DNA from: Campylobacter sp. CN_NE2 | GTDB taxonomy: Bacteria > Campylobacterota > Campylobacteria > Campylobacterales > Campylobacteraceae | Assembly (NCBI RefSeq): GCF_027797465.1 | Contig: NZ_CP115608.1 | Span: 434,001 to 498,000, forward strand | Length of the DNA stretch: 64,000 nt | Direction: 5' to 3' | Shown here: in pieces, positions 36,729-45,756 of the stretch | Position numbering within the stretch: the stretch's first letter is position 1 | Layout: each line of letters starts with the position of its first letter | The notes under the pieces: generated by a model | Told to the model about the DNA's origin: nothing | Database searches by the model: none | Seen by the model: the letters and a program-made list of their open reading frames with translations, nothing else | Position numbers and translations under genes: made by a program

Positions 36729-37679
36729 TTATTTTACGATATTTTTTAAAGTTCCGATTTTTTCGATTTCACAAAGCACTTCATCGCCGCTTTTTAGGAA
36801 TTTTGGCGGTTCAAAACCCATACCAACGCCGCTTGGCGTTCCCATAGATATGATTGTTCCAGCCTTTAAAGTCATTGCACTACTTAGCTCAGCAATTACA
36901 AAATGCTCATTAAAAATCATTTTTGAAGTGTTTGAATTTTGCCTTAATTCGCCGTTTATAAAGCATTTTATATCCAAATTTGAGCTATTGATTTCATCGC
37001 TTGTAACGATATGCGGTCCCATTGCCGTAAAGCCGTCTAAACTTTTACCGAAATAAAACTGCTTGTGGCGATTTTGCAAATCTCTTGCGCTAATATCGTT
37101 TAAAATCGTATAGCCAAAAATGTAGTCTTTGGCGTTTTCCACGTCAACATTTTTTGCGTCTTTGCCGATAATGACGGCTAGTTCGCACTCATAATCAAGC
37201 TTTTCGGTTACATCAAAATGCCCGTCTATAAACGCGCCATCCCCGATAGCTTCATTTACTCGCTTTGAAAAATACACGGCAAATTCGCGTTTGCCGTCAA
37301 ATTTGATATTTTTAAATTTATAGCTTTCTTCTGCGTGTTCCATATAGTTTATGCCCAAACAAATTATGTCTTGGCGTGGCGTGATAATAGGGGCGAGAAT
37401 TTGCACTTCTGCCATGCTTTTTCCGCCGGTTTTTTGCGAAATTTCACGCAAAATTTGCAAATCTTTTTCGGTTTTATTTATGATAAAATCGTTCATATCG
37501 GCAAATTCTAAACCAAATTCGCCAAATTCAAAAATGCTCTCGTCTTTTCCTAAAACGCCCAATTTTTCGTTTGGAATTTCAAATTCCAATTTGCCTAAAT
37601 TCAGTCCGCCTATGCCGTCGCTATCTGTTTCAACAAGCGTTTGCTTTGGATTTAAATCCATAAATGTAACAAATCTCAT
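36729..37679 (-). CDS. Fumarylacetoacetate hydrolase family protein
   Basis: 316 residues with the FAH fold in the C-terminal two thirds. [31 protein letters not shown] (metal ligand Glu), [20 protein letters not shown], and [20 protein letters not shown] are family motifs. Members cleave or decarboxylate 3-ketoacids with Mg or Mn; the substrate is unknown. A C. jejuni relative is Cj0021c as I recall. Overlaps the DAHP synthase stop by 4 bases. Confidence 0.88.
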   Translation of the reverse strand: MRFVTFMDLNPKQTLVETDSDGIGGLNLGKLEFEIPNEKLGVLGKDESIFEFGEFGLEFADMNDFIINKTEKDLQILREISQKTGGKSMAEVQILAPIITPRQDIICLGINYMEHAEESYKFKNIKFDGKREFAVYFSKRVNEAIGDGAFIDGHFDVTEKLDYECELAVIIGKDAKNVDVENAKDYIFGYTILNDISARDLQNRHKQFYFGKSLDGFTAMGPHIVTSDEINSSNLDIKCFINGELRQNSNTSKMIFNEHFVIAELSSAMTLKAGTIISMGTPSGVGMGFEPPKFLKSGDEVLCEIEKIGTLKNIVK

Positions 37680-39022
37680 TTGTTTCTATCTTTTAGGTTG
37701 TCTGCTATCAAAAATGCTAGTTCAAGCGCTTGATCTGCATTTAGACGCGGATCACACTGCGTTTCGTAGCGTTCTTCTAGCGTTTTTTCGGTTACATTAA
37801 ACGCCCCGCCTGTGCATTCTGTTACATCTTGACCTGTCATTTCAAGGTGAATTCCACCTGCGATGGTGCCTTCGGCTTTATGAATTTCAAAAAAGCTCTT
37901 AACTTCGCTTAAAACTTTATCAAATTCGCGCGTTTTATAGTTGTTTGAAGTTTTTACGGTATTACCATGCATAGGATCGATACTATATAAAATTTCCCTG
38001 CCCTCTTTTTTAAGATTTCGCAAAATTTGTGGCAATTTTTCGCCGATAATATCGGCTCCCATGCGAATTATCACATTTAATCGCCCTGCTTCGTTATTTG
38101 GATTTAACGCATCTGCTAGACGCAAAATCTCGTCGCTTTCGATTTTTGGACCGACTTTTACGCCGATAGGATTTTTAATCCCGCTCATATAATGCACATG
38201 AGCATCACCAACTCCACGAGTGCGTTCGCCTATCCAGACCATGTGAGCAGAACAATCATAAGGATCTCCTGTTAGGCTATCTATGCGAGTTAGGCACTCT
38301 TCATAATGCAAAAGCAAAGCTTCGTGTGAAGTATAAAGCACGGTTTCGCTTAGGCTTGGCGAGTTATCGGTATTTACGCCACATGCTTCCATAAATTTAA
38401 GCGTTCGCGAAATTTCATCGCTAAGTTCGTTAAATTTATCTTGCAAATCGCCCTTTTTAAGAAAGCCCAAATTCCATTTATGCACTTCGTGTAAATTTGC
38501 TAAACCGCCCCTTGAAAAGGCTCTTAGCAAGTTTAGCGTAGAAGCACTTTGATGATAAGCTTCTATCATACGATTTGGATCAGGAACTCTTGCAGCTTCA
38601 TTAAATTCAAAGCCGTTTATAATGTCGCCACGATAACTTGGTAGTTTTACGCCACCAACTTCTTCAAAATCGCTACTTCTTGGTTTTGCAAATTGACCTG
38701 CTATGCGCCCTACTTTTACGACAGGGCAACCTGCTGCAAATGTAAGAACAATCGCCATTTGAAGCATAACTTTAAACATATCTCTTATGTTGTTTGCACT
38801 AAAATTTGAAAAACTCTCAGCACAATCGCCGCCTTGAAGCAAAAATGCTTCGCCTTTTGTTGCCCTTGCAAGCTCTTTTTTAAGGTTTCGCACTTCGCCC
38901 GCAAACACAAGCGGCGGTAATTTTTGCAATCTTTCTTTTACACCTTGCAACTGCTCCAAATTCGGATAAGTCGGCTGCTGCAAGATATTATAATTTTGCC
39001 ACGAATTTATATCCCAGCTCAT
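37676..39022 (-). CDS. Class II 3-deoxy-7-phosphoheptulonate (DAHP) synthase
   Basis: First step of the shikimate pathway: phosphoenolpyruvate plus erythrose-4-phosphate. 448 residues, plant-like class II type. [55 protein letters not shown] and [18 protein letters not shown] are the signature segments. First gene of a likely four-gene minus-strand unit with FAH, MBOAT and SGNH-like genes. Confidence 0.95.
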   Translation of the reverse strand: MSWDINSWQNYNILQQPTYPNLEQLQGVKERLQKLPPLVFAGEVRNLKKELARATKGEAFLLQGGDCAESFSNFSANNIRDMFKVMLQMAIVLTFAAGCPVVKVGRIAGQFAKPRSSDFEEVGGVKLPSYRGDIINGFEFNEAARVPDPNRMIEAYHQSASTLNLLRAFSRGGLANLHEVHKWNLGFLKKGDLQDKFNELSDEISRTLKFMEACGVNTDNSPSLSETVLYTSHEALLLHYEECLTRIDSLTGDPYDCSAHMVWIGERTRGVGDAHVHYMSGIKNPIGVKVGPKIESDEILRLADALNPNNEAGRLNVIIRMGADIIGEKLPQILRNLKKEGREILYSIDPMHGNTVKTSNNYKTREFDKVLSEVKSFFEIHKAEGTIAGGIHLEMTGQDVTECTGGAFNVTEKTLEERYETQCDPRLNADQALELAFLIADNLKDRNK

Positions 39023-39121
39023 ATTTTTCCTTTTAATTTTAAATTTAGCGGATTATTTTACCAAAAATAAGCTTTTATTAAACCAAAAAACTTTAAAATA
39101 CACGCAAAAAAAGCGAAAGAT

Positions 39122-40000
39122 ATGCCAAAAAATAGTCAAACAACAGCCCTTATTTTAGGAATTTCTACATTTGTTATGTGGGGCGTTTTTCCTATTTATT
39201 TTAAAATGTTAGAACACGCTAGCGCACTTGAAGTTTTGGCTCATCGCATTATTTGGTCGGTTGTATTTTTGCTAATCTTTATCAAATATAAAAATCGAAT
39301 TCGCACTTTACAAGAAATTTTTCACAACAAAAAAACGCTCAAAACGCTCTTTATAACGGGGCTTTTTATCGCATCAAACTGGGGAATTTATATTTATGCG
39401 GTAAATTCAGACCAAATACTTGAAAGCGGTTTGGGATATTTTATAAATCCGCTTTTTTCTATGCTTTTGGGGGCGATTTTTTTAAAAGAAAGGCTGAATT
39501 TAGCAGGAAAAATCTCAGTTTTTTTAGTTTTTATCGCAATCGCTATCCAAATTTACTCTCTTGGAAAATTGCCTTTTATTTCAATTATTTTGCCTGCAAG
39601 TTTTGCGATATACGGGCTTTTAAAGAAAAAACTAGCCGTGCCTTCAATGGAAGGACTTTTTGTCGAAACTATGCTTTTATTTCCGTTTGCGCTACTTTAC
39701 GGACTTTTTCTTTGCGGTAGTGGCAGTGGGGAATTTGGACTAAATCGCCTTGCGCCGATTTTCATTTTTAGCGGAATAGTAACGGTTTTACCGCTTATAA
39801 CATTTAATCTTGCCGCACAAAAACTAAGCCTTTCGACACTCGGATTTATGCAATACATAAGCCCTACTATGCAAATTCTCATCGCAGTTTTTATGTATGG
39901 AGAAAATTTAGACTTTTACAAAATAATAAGTTTTATCATTATTTGGATAGGAATAGCAATAGTTTCAATAGATAATTTAAAGGGAGCAAAAAATGGTTAA
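39122..40000 (+). CDS. rarD: RarD/EamA-type transporter
   Basis: 292-residue inner-membrane protein with about ten helices in two EamA repeats. LGISTFVMWGVFPIYFKML and EVLAHRIIWSV at the N-terminus and YISPTMQILIAVFMYGE near residue 245 match RarD. The substrate is unknown. The RBS is weak (AGCGAAAG). Divergent from the DAHP synthase gene. Confidence 0.85.
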   Translation: MPKNSQTTALILGISTFVMWGVFPIYFKMLEHASALEVLAHRIIWSVVFLLIFIKYKNRIRTLQEIFHNKKTLKTLFITGLFIASNWGIYIYAVNSDQILESGLGYFINPLFSMLLGAIFLKERLNLAGKISVFLVFIAIAIQIYSLGKLPFISIILPASFAIYGLLKKKLAVPSMEGLFVETMLLFPFALLYGLFLCGSGSGEFGLNRLAPIFIFSGIVTVLPLITFNLAAQKLSLSTLGFMQYISPTMQILIAVFMYGENLDFYKIISFIIIWIGIAIVSIDNLKGAKNG

Positions 40001-40406
40001 TTTTACAATTATTTTTTTGGTAATAGTAGGCGTAGCACTCATAGTGCATAGTGAAATCAAACGAATCGTCGCAAAAGCTGAAATTTATGAACTCTCGCCA
40101 CAAAACGACAAATACATAAAATTTTGCGATATAATCGATATGCAAATTTCGAATTTAAGGCTAGAAGAACTTAAAAACAGCGATGAAAAAGATGAATTTT
40201 TAAATGAACTTGCAAATCTAAGCAAAGAGTTGGTTTTTATCCAAAATATGCACTCAACGAACAAAAACGCAAAAGTTTGGGAAGAAAAATTATTTAATTT
40301 TTTAAGCAAAATTGACGGCGTGATTGAAAAATATCTGCAAAACTCAACCGAAATTTGCGATAATCTAAAAGAAAAACTAATGAGTGAATTCAAAAAACTA
40401 TCTTGA
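39993..40406 (+). CDS. Small membrane-anchored coiled-coil protein, unknown
   Basis: 137 residues. A single N-terminal membrane segment (TIIFLVIVGVALIVHSEI), then a charged, helical region rich in Lys and Glu. No recognised motif. GGGAG precedes the ATG, which overlaps the rarD stop by 8 bases, so it is cotranscribed and coupled. Confidence 0.7.
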   Translation: MVNFTIIFLVIVGVALIVHSEIKRIVAKAEIYELSPQNDKYIKFCDIIDMQISNLRLEELKNSDEKDEFLNELANLSKELVFIQNMHSTNKNAKVWEEKLFNFLSKIDGVIEKYLQNSTEICDNLKEKLMSEFKKLS

Positions 40407-40428
40407 AAATAAATCTAAAATAATTAAA

Positions 40429-40466
40429 AAAAGAATTTACGACTATAAAGCCGTAAATTCTTTTAC
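40429..40466. terminator. Bidirectional terminator between convergent genes
   Basis: AAAGAATTTACG and CGTAAATTCTTT form a perfect 12-bp stem with a 10-base loop. On the minus strand a run of seven T follows the stem, so it mainly terminates the autotransporter gene; on plus it is followed by TTTT. Confidence 0.85.
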
Positions 40467-40475
40467 AAATCTAAA

Positions 40476-43400
40476 CTAGAATTTAAATGTAAATCCTATA
40501 TTACCACTATAACCTCTTTGTCTACCTACAAAGCCTTTGGCACCTATATCAAATCTAAATCTTCCGTTTTCAAAGATATATCCGATTTCTCCTATGCCTG
40601 TTGAGCCTTTTAGGCTTGGACTAGCAATACCTGCACTACCAAATGCAGGGTGAGATACCATACCGTTAGCTTCACCGACAAATTCATATTCGTAAGCTGC
40701 ACCTATGTATAACGAGTTATATTCGCCAAATTTTAAGCTATCTCTAAATCCTACCCTTGCACGATGAGATTCTACGCTATCAAATTCGACACCTACACCA
40801 CCTTGTGTAAAGCTGTTTCCGCCTACACGCAAATAGTAGTATTTTGCATATAAATCAAATATGTTGTTGTCGCTATAAAATTCTCTACCAAGACCAAAAT
40901 GCGCACCAAAGTAATTTGATTTTAGATCAAATGTAAAGCTGTTTGTATTTAGTAGTCCATTATCACTTGCATAGTCATAATCTGTTCTACCGCCCCTTAG
41001 GCTACCCTCGGCATATAAACCTGAATTTGCCGTAAATTTAGCAGCCACACCACCACCGTAATATCTACTATCGCCTTTGCCGTGTGTGCCGTCATCTAAA
41101 TAGCTATCATATTTTCCTTTTCCATACTCTGCAAATGCGCCGACTGTTAAATTGCCTTTACTTGTTTCGTTGTTGCTACTTATACCTGCGACGAAATTTA
41201 CACCGGTAGCTTCTACATGCGAACCAGTTTCTACATCTTGTGAAATTCCTTGTGATAAAACAAATGTTTCGCCATTTAATAGTGAATTTATATTATCAGA
41301 TACTATATTGCCACCGGAATTAATAAGTATAACATTGGCTAATCTAGTTTCTAACAATGACTTAGCCTCTTGTGAAGCTTTCATTCTTTGTTTTTGAATT
41401 TCTTCGTTCTTTTTATCATCATCGGTTTGTTGATTATCAGTATCATCGCCAGGTTGTCCACCAGTTCCAGGTTGTCCACCAGTTCCAGGTTGTCCACCAG
41501 TTCCAGGTTGTCCACCAGTTCCAGGTTGTCCACCAGTTCCAGGTTGTCCACCAGTTCCAGGTTGTCCACCAGTTCCAGGTTGTCCACCAGTTCCAGGTTG
41601 TCCACCAGTTCCAGGTTGTCCACCAGTTCCAGGTTGTCCACCAGTTCCAGGTTGTCCACCAGTTCCAGGTTGTCCACCAGTTCCAGGTTGTCCACCAGTT
41701 CCAGGTTGTCCACCAGTTCCAGGTTGTCCACCAGTTCCAGGTTGTCCACCAGTTCCAGGTTGTCCACCAGTTCCAGGTTGTCCACCAGTTCCAGGTTGTC
41801 CACCAGTTCCAGGTTGTCCACCAGTTCCAGGTTGTCCACCAGTTCCAGGTTGTCCACCAGTTCCAGGTTGTCCACCAGTTCCAGGTTGTCCACCAGTTCC
41901 AGGTTGTCCACCAGTTCCAGGTTGTCCACCAGTTCCAGGTTGTCCACCAGTTCCAGGTTGTCCACCAGTTCCAGGTTGTCCACCAGTTCCAGGTTGTCCA
42001 CCAGTTCCAGGTTGTCCACCAGTTCCAGGTTGTCCACCAGTTCCAGGTTGTCCACCAGTTCCAGGTTGTCCACCAGTTCCAGGTTGTCCACCAGTTCCAG
42101 GTTGTCCACCAGTTCCAGGTTGTCCACCAGTTCCAGGTTGTCCACCAGTTCCAGGATTATCAGGTGTAGCGTTGAATTTTAAATCCAAATTTGTATTATT
42201 ATTAGCAAGAGCTATGATGGCATCTACTGTTGCAAAGCCTGATAAATTTACGGTAGCTACACCACTTGTATTTGTTCCTTTTGGATTTGTTATGCTTGCG
42301 CTATTATTTAACAAATGAACAGCCCAAGAATCAACATTTTGTGCTGTTATAGATGATGAATCAGCTAGATATACAGAAACATTAGTATTGCCTAAATCTG
42401 TTATTTTTCCACCGGTTAGTGATAAGATTGTCGCTTCATTTTCTACGCTATCTGCTAGATAGAAATTTATATCGTTAAAATTTGCTATATTTCCTGCTTT
42501 TAGTCCGGAAGCTACTTTGTTGTCGGCTGAGCCGATGTTTAGGGTATTGTTTGAGCCAAATTTGTTTGCACCATATATCGTTCCTGCGACAGAGCCTTTG
42601 TAGAAGTTGATTGTATTGCTATTTGCCGAGCCTGATTGACTATATCCGCCATAGACATCGCCTTTAATATCGACATTTACTAAATTTACAGTGTTTTCAT
42701 TTGCATTACCGCTTCCTGTTTTACCGCCATAGACATTGACATTTTTAGCAGTAGCGACATTGTTACCGCCAAGCGTAATAGTTCCTTTGACATCACCAGA
42801 AGTAGATTCTGCGCCAATTATATCTGCGTTATTTGCTATTACATATATCAAATTTAACTCGCCTTGTGCGCTTTGGTTGTTAGTTTTACTACCTATTATG
42901 TAGGTATCACTTATGTTTGTGTTATTGTTGATAGTTATTTTATTGCCTGTTGCGCTACCAGAGCCTTGTCCTGCTATTATTTCTCCACTAATATCTCCAC
43001 CGCTTATGGTTATTTCGTTATCGTTTGCGTTACCTGTTGTAGTAACGCCGCCTTTGACATTTGTCGCCGAAGCTTCATTTAGCGTAACTTTGTTTGAATT
43101 TGCATTTCCGTTTTGGGCTTGACCACCGACGATTAGATAAATATTAGCATTATTTTTAACTTCAATAATGTTTGAATTTGCGTTTCCATTACCTAGCGAG
43201 TAGCCACCGTGTGCTTCGTTAAATTTAGCTCCGCTTTGGATAGTTAAAGAATTTCCGGTAGCGTTTAAGCCATCTATCGCATAACCAGCTGAAATTTTCA
43301 CTTGATTATCATTTACGCCGTTGGTAACATTTACGACTTGATTTTCATTATAAAAATACCAACCTGTATCAATATAAGCATCTAACATAGCAGCATATAA

Positions 43401-44177
43401 ATTAACATCTATTCCGTCATTAAAATCAATTTTATCATAGTAATTGCTTGTAGGAAATATCGTGCCGCTACCATAAACAGCCCCTGTAATCCTGCCTTTT
43501 GAACCAGTAGCATAAGCAGCGCCGGTAAGCGTATGATTTCCTACCATATTTGTATAATGCCCCGTCTGTCCGCGTCCGACAGAATTTTTACACTCTTGAC
43601 TATTAGGGTTTATAACACAAGCCTTTTCGCTATACCAACCAGCAGAAATATTACTCGTGCTAAGTCCGTTACCCAAATTTTCAGCGACACTTGCGATGCC
43701 TTCCATTGTCGCATGTCCCCATTTGTAATTTGCAGCCCAATCTGTTCGTATTTGAGAGACAGCCATCAACACATCGCTGACTTTTAAGGCTCCTTTATTT
43801 TCCCCGTATTGCGAATTTGTTCTAAATTCATTTGTCGTTTGGATAATTTCGAGTGCGGCTTTCATATTTTGTAAATTTGTCGCATCATTTGCTCCGCCTA
43901 AATTTACCCCTGCTTGACTATACCATGATGGAGTGTATTTATGAGTTCCGCTTACTATTTGCACAGCCATGTTTGAGCCTTTTGCGTCAAAAAACCCGGC
44001 TGAGCCTGCTAAATTTGAAGTTTTGCCCGGGCGAAACCATTTGTTGTTGTATGTTCCGCCTGTCGTGCCATTTGTGTAACCTGAGCTAGAATTTACAGTG
44101 AAACTATCAGCGTTTAAATTTACAGCGTAAATCACAGCCGAAGCCACTAAACTCAGCTTTACAAAACGCGTCTTCAT
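40476..44177 (-). CDS. Autotransporter with CAP-like N-terminus and (PGTGGQ)39 linker
   Basis: 1233 residues from the ATG at 44177 (AGGAG upstream). Signal peptide 1-24 (ends NLNA). At 140-215 there are CAP/SCP-type motifs: His155, ENLG at 166-169, Trp181-x2-Glu184 and GHYTNMV at 206-212. Residues 290-620 hold irregular repeats of GNANxNxVxL/xGxVYGG type, as in beta-helix passengers. Residues about 676-909 are 39 PGTGGQ units, then an acidic Asp/Gln patch and, from about 950, the outer-membrane beta-barrel ending GFTFKF. Surface exposed; the target is unknown. The CAP call is by motif reading only. Confidence 0.85.
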   Translation of the reverse strand: MKTRFVKLSLVASAVIYAVNLNADSFTVNSSSGYTNGTTGGTYNNKWFRPGKTSNLAGSAGFFDAKGSNMAVQIVSGTHKYTPSWYSQAGVNLGGANDATNLQNMKAALEIIQTTNEFRTNSQYGENKGALKVSDVLMAVSQIRTDWAANYKWGHATMEGIASVAENLGNGLSTSNISAGWYSEKACVINPNSQECKNSVGRGQTGHYTNMVGNHTLTGAAYATGSKGRITGAVYGSGTIFPTSNYYDKIDFNDGIDVNLYAAMLDAYIDTGWYFYNENQVVNVTNGVNDNQVKISAGYAIDGLNATGNSLTIQSGAKFNEAHGGYSLGNGNANSNIIEVKNNANIYLIVGGQAQNGNANSNKVTLNEASATNVKGGVTTTGNANDNEITISGGDISGEIIAGQGSGSATGNKITINNNTNISDTYIIGSKTNNQSAQGELNLIYVIANNADIIGAESTSGDVKGTITLGGNNVATAKNVNVYGGKTGSGNANENTVNLVNVDIKGDVYGGYSQSGSANSNTINFYKGSVAGTIYGANKFGSNNTLNIGSADNKVASGLKAGNIANFNDINFYLADSVENEATILSLTGGKITDLGNTNVSVYLADSSSITAQNVDSWAVHLLNNSASITNPKGTNTSGVATVNLSGFATVDAIIALANNNTNLDLKFNATPDNPGTGGQPGTGGQPGTGGQPGTGGQPGTGGQPGTGGQPGTGGQPGTGGQPGTGGQPGTGGQPGTGGQPGTGGQPGTGGQPGTGGQPGTGGQPGTGGQPGTGGQPGTGGQPGTGGQPGTGGQPGTGGQPGTGGQPGTGGQPGTGGQPGTGGQPGTGGQPGTGGQPGTGGQPGTGGQPGTGGQPGTGGQPGTGGQPGTGGQPGTGGQPGTGGQPGTGGQPGTGGQPGTGGQPGTGGQPGDDTDNQQTDDDKKNEEIQKQRMKASQEAKSLLETRLANVILINSGGNIVSDNINSLLNGETFVLSQGISQDVETGSHVEATGVNFVAGISSNNETSKGNLTVGAFAEYGKGKYDSYLDDGTHGKGDSRYYGGGVAAKFTANSGLYAEGSLRGGRTDYDYASDNGLLNTNSFTFDLKSNYFGAHFGLGREFYSDNNIFDLYAKYYYLRVGGNSFTQGGVGVEFDSVESHRARVGFRDSLKFGEYNSLYIGAAYEYEFVGEANGMVSHPAFGSAGIASPSLKGSTGIGEIGYIFENGRFRFDIGAKGFVGRQRGYSGNIGFTFKF
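41449..42150 (-). repeat. 39 perfect tandem copies of an 18-bp unit
   Basis: The unit on the plus strand is CCAGGTTGTCCACCAGTT; 39 copies fill 702 bases and I saw no variant copy. It encodes PGTGGQ in the autotransporter. The unit length is a multiple of three and all six frames are open, so gain or loss changes only linker length. Confidence 0.97.
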
Positions 44178-44235
44178 AGAAACTCCTTTTGTGTCATTTA
44201 AATCAAATTTACATATAAATTTTGTCAATTTTATC

Positions 44236-44248
44236 TTTTTTTTTTTTT
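44236..44248 (-). repeat. Poly-A (13) tract upstream of the autotransporter
   Basis: Thirteen T on the plus strand, A13 on the coding strand, about 59 bases before the ATG. Seven bases downstream lies TTGACA (44223-44228 minus), a -35-like hexamer; the -10 is unclear (TGATTT or TTAAAT). Such tracts in Helicobacter and Campylobacter can change length and alter promoter strength. Confidence 0.75.
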
Positions 44249-44377
44249 GTTTAGCTTAAAGTATTTTTAAAATGACTATATAAAAGTATTTTAAAAGTTT
44301 TTGAAATTTAAAAAATTTATTAAAAATTTAGAAATCATGTTGCAAATTTAGGTTTTTTTGTTGATTTTAGTTTGATG

Positions 44378-44452
44378 ATTGCTTCGATTTGCTTTGCAAA
44401 TTTCGCAATGACAATGGAAGCGAAATTTGCAAAAAATTCGCAATGACAATAG
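44378..44452 (+). repeat. Dispersed CGCAATGACA repeat, copy B plus half copy
   Basis: GATTGCTTCGATTTGC leads to TTTCGCAATGACAA, and a second TTCGCAATGACAA ends at 44452. Within it TTTGCAAATTTCGC (44393-44406) and GCGAAATTTGCAAA (44420-44433) form a perfect 14-bp inverted repeat with a 13-base loop. It lies after the stop of the permease gene on the minus strand and may end that transcript. Related to 21639-21670. Confidence 0.6.
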
Positions 44453-44465
44453 AATTTAGTTAAAT

Positions 44466-45656
44466 TTACTCATTTCTTAAAGTTTGCAAAACATCGATTT
44501 GCGTGGCTTTTTTAGCAGGATAATATGACGAAGCAATCACTATCAAAACCGCTCCCACTAAAATCATCGCCAAATCCACGCTTGAAAGCTCCATCGGTAG
44601 CTTTGAGCTTCCATAGACATCAGCCGGTAAATTTATAATGTCAAAATTTCCAAAGAGCCACACGCCAAAAAGCCCCAAAATAAGCCCAAAAATAATCCCG
44701 CTTCCGCCGATAACTGAACCAAGTGCAAAAAATGTCTTTTTTACTTCATTTTTACTCGCCCCAAGACTAAGCAAAAGCGCGATTTCTTGGCGACGATTCA
44801 TAACGGTCATCAAAAGCGAACTAATAATATTTAAACTCGCAACCAAAATGATAAGCATTAGCACGATAAAAAGTGCGCGTTTTTCAAGTGCAAGGGCTGA
44901 AAAAAAGTTTCCGTTTTGTTGCCACCAGCCAATGGCTCTTAAATGCTTTGGCAAAACAGCTGAAATGCGCTTAATATCGTTCATCGGATCATCTGAATAA
45001 ATATGCACTCCATCAAATTTATCACTTTCGTAGCCCAAAACGACTGCTAAATCTTTCGCATTTGTATATAAATATGCCTTATCATAGGCAATAAGCCCGG
45101 ATGAAAAATCCGCGCGGACTTCAAATCTTTTCATTTTTGGTATCAGCGTAAAGCCGCCTGGATCGCCTTTGGTGAAAATTAGTATCAGTTTTTCGCCGTT
45201 TTCTAGCATAAATTCATCTTTTATGCCTTTTCCGACCAAAATGCCGTAATTATCCAAATTTGCTTCTTTTATGCCGTCATTTACCACCGAATTTATAGCT
45301 TTTTCATCGTCTAAATTTACGCCAAAAACAAGCCCGCCTTCTAGCTTATCGCCGTTTTTAACGATAACTTGCGAACTAATATATGGGCTAAATTTCATAT
45401 CACCAAACTGCGATTTTAGCTCATTTACATCGTCTAAGCTAACTCCGCCTTTAAATGCCCCAAAAATGGTAATCGGATAGTTCATCGTAAAAAGTTTGCG
45501 TTCGAATTCTTTGTCAAATCCGTTCATAATCGCCATCGCCACAATCAAAACCATAAGCCCGATACTCACGCCCAAAAACGCCAAAATCGCCGAAAGCGTG
45601 ATAAACGGCTGAGATTTATCAAAACGCAAATATTTAAAAAGCAGATATTTAATCAA
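44466..45656 (-). CDS. LolC/LolE-like lipoprotein-release permease
   Basis: 396 residues of FtsX-type ABC permease: one N-terminal and three C-terminal helices around a periplasmic domain. Signatures: LFKYLRFDKSQPFITLSAIL at the start, NGFDKEFERKLF, and LLMTVMNRRQEIALLLSLGA near 285. It extracts outer-membrane lipoproteins from the inner membrane, with an ATPase not encoded here. The start is TTG at 45656. C. jejuni Cj0941c lies beside secA in the same way. A single subunit serving as both LolC and LolE is possible. Confidence 0.85.
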   Translation of the reverse strand: MIKYLLFKYLRFDKSQPFITLSAILAFLGVSIGLMVLIVAMAIMNGFDKEFERKLFTMNYPITIFGAFKGGVSLDDVNELKSQFGDMKFSPYISSQVIVKNGDKLEGGLVFGVNLDDEKAINSVVNDGIKEANLDNYGILVGKGIKDEFMLENGEKLILIFTKGDPGGFTLIPKMKRFEVRADFSSGLIAYDKAYLYTNAKDLAVVLGYESDKFDGVHIYSDDPMNDIKRISAVLPKHLRAIGWWQQNGNFFSALALEKRALFIVLMLIILVASLNIISSLLMTVMNRRQEIALLLSLGASKNEVKKTFFALGSVIGGSGIIFGLILGLFGVWLFGNFDIINLPADVYGSSKLPMELSSVDLAMILVGAVLIVIASSYYPAKKATQIDVLQTLRNE

Positions 45657-45756
45657 ATTTAACCTTTTTATAAAAAACTTGGCTCAAACCAGCCAAATTT
45701 GCAAATTTATTTTAAAAAACAGCAATTTTACCAAATTTATGTAAATTTACGAAATT

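Noticed and set aside
41449-42150. CRISPR-like array
   Set aside because: The 18-bp units are directly tandem with no spacers and are in frame in a large protein; no cas genes are present.
41381-42182. Long open frames on both strands across the repeat array
   Set aside because: They arise because the 18-bp unit has no stop in any frame. Only the PGTGGQ frame joins a signal peptide and a beta-barrel.
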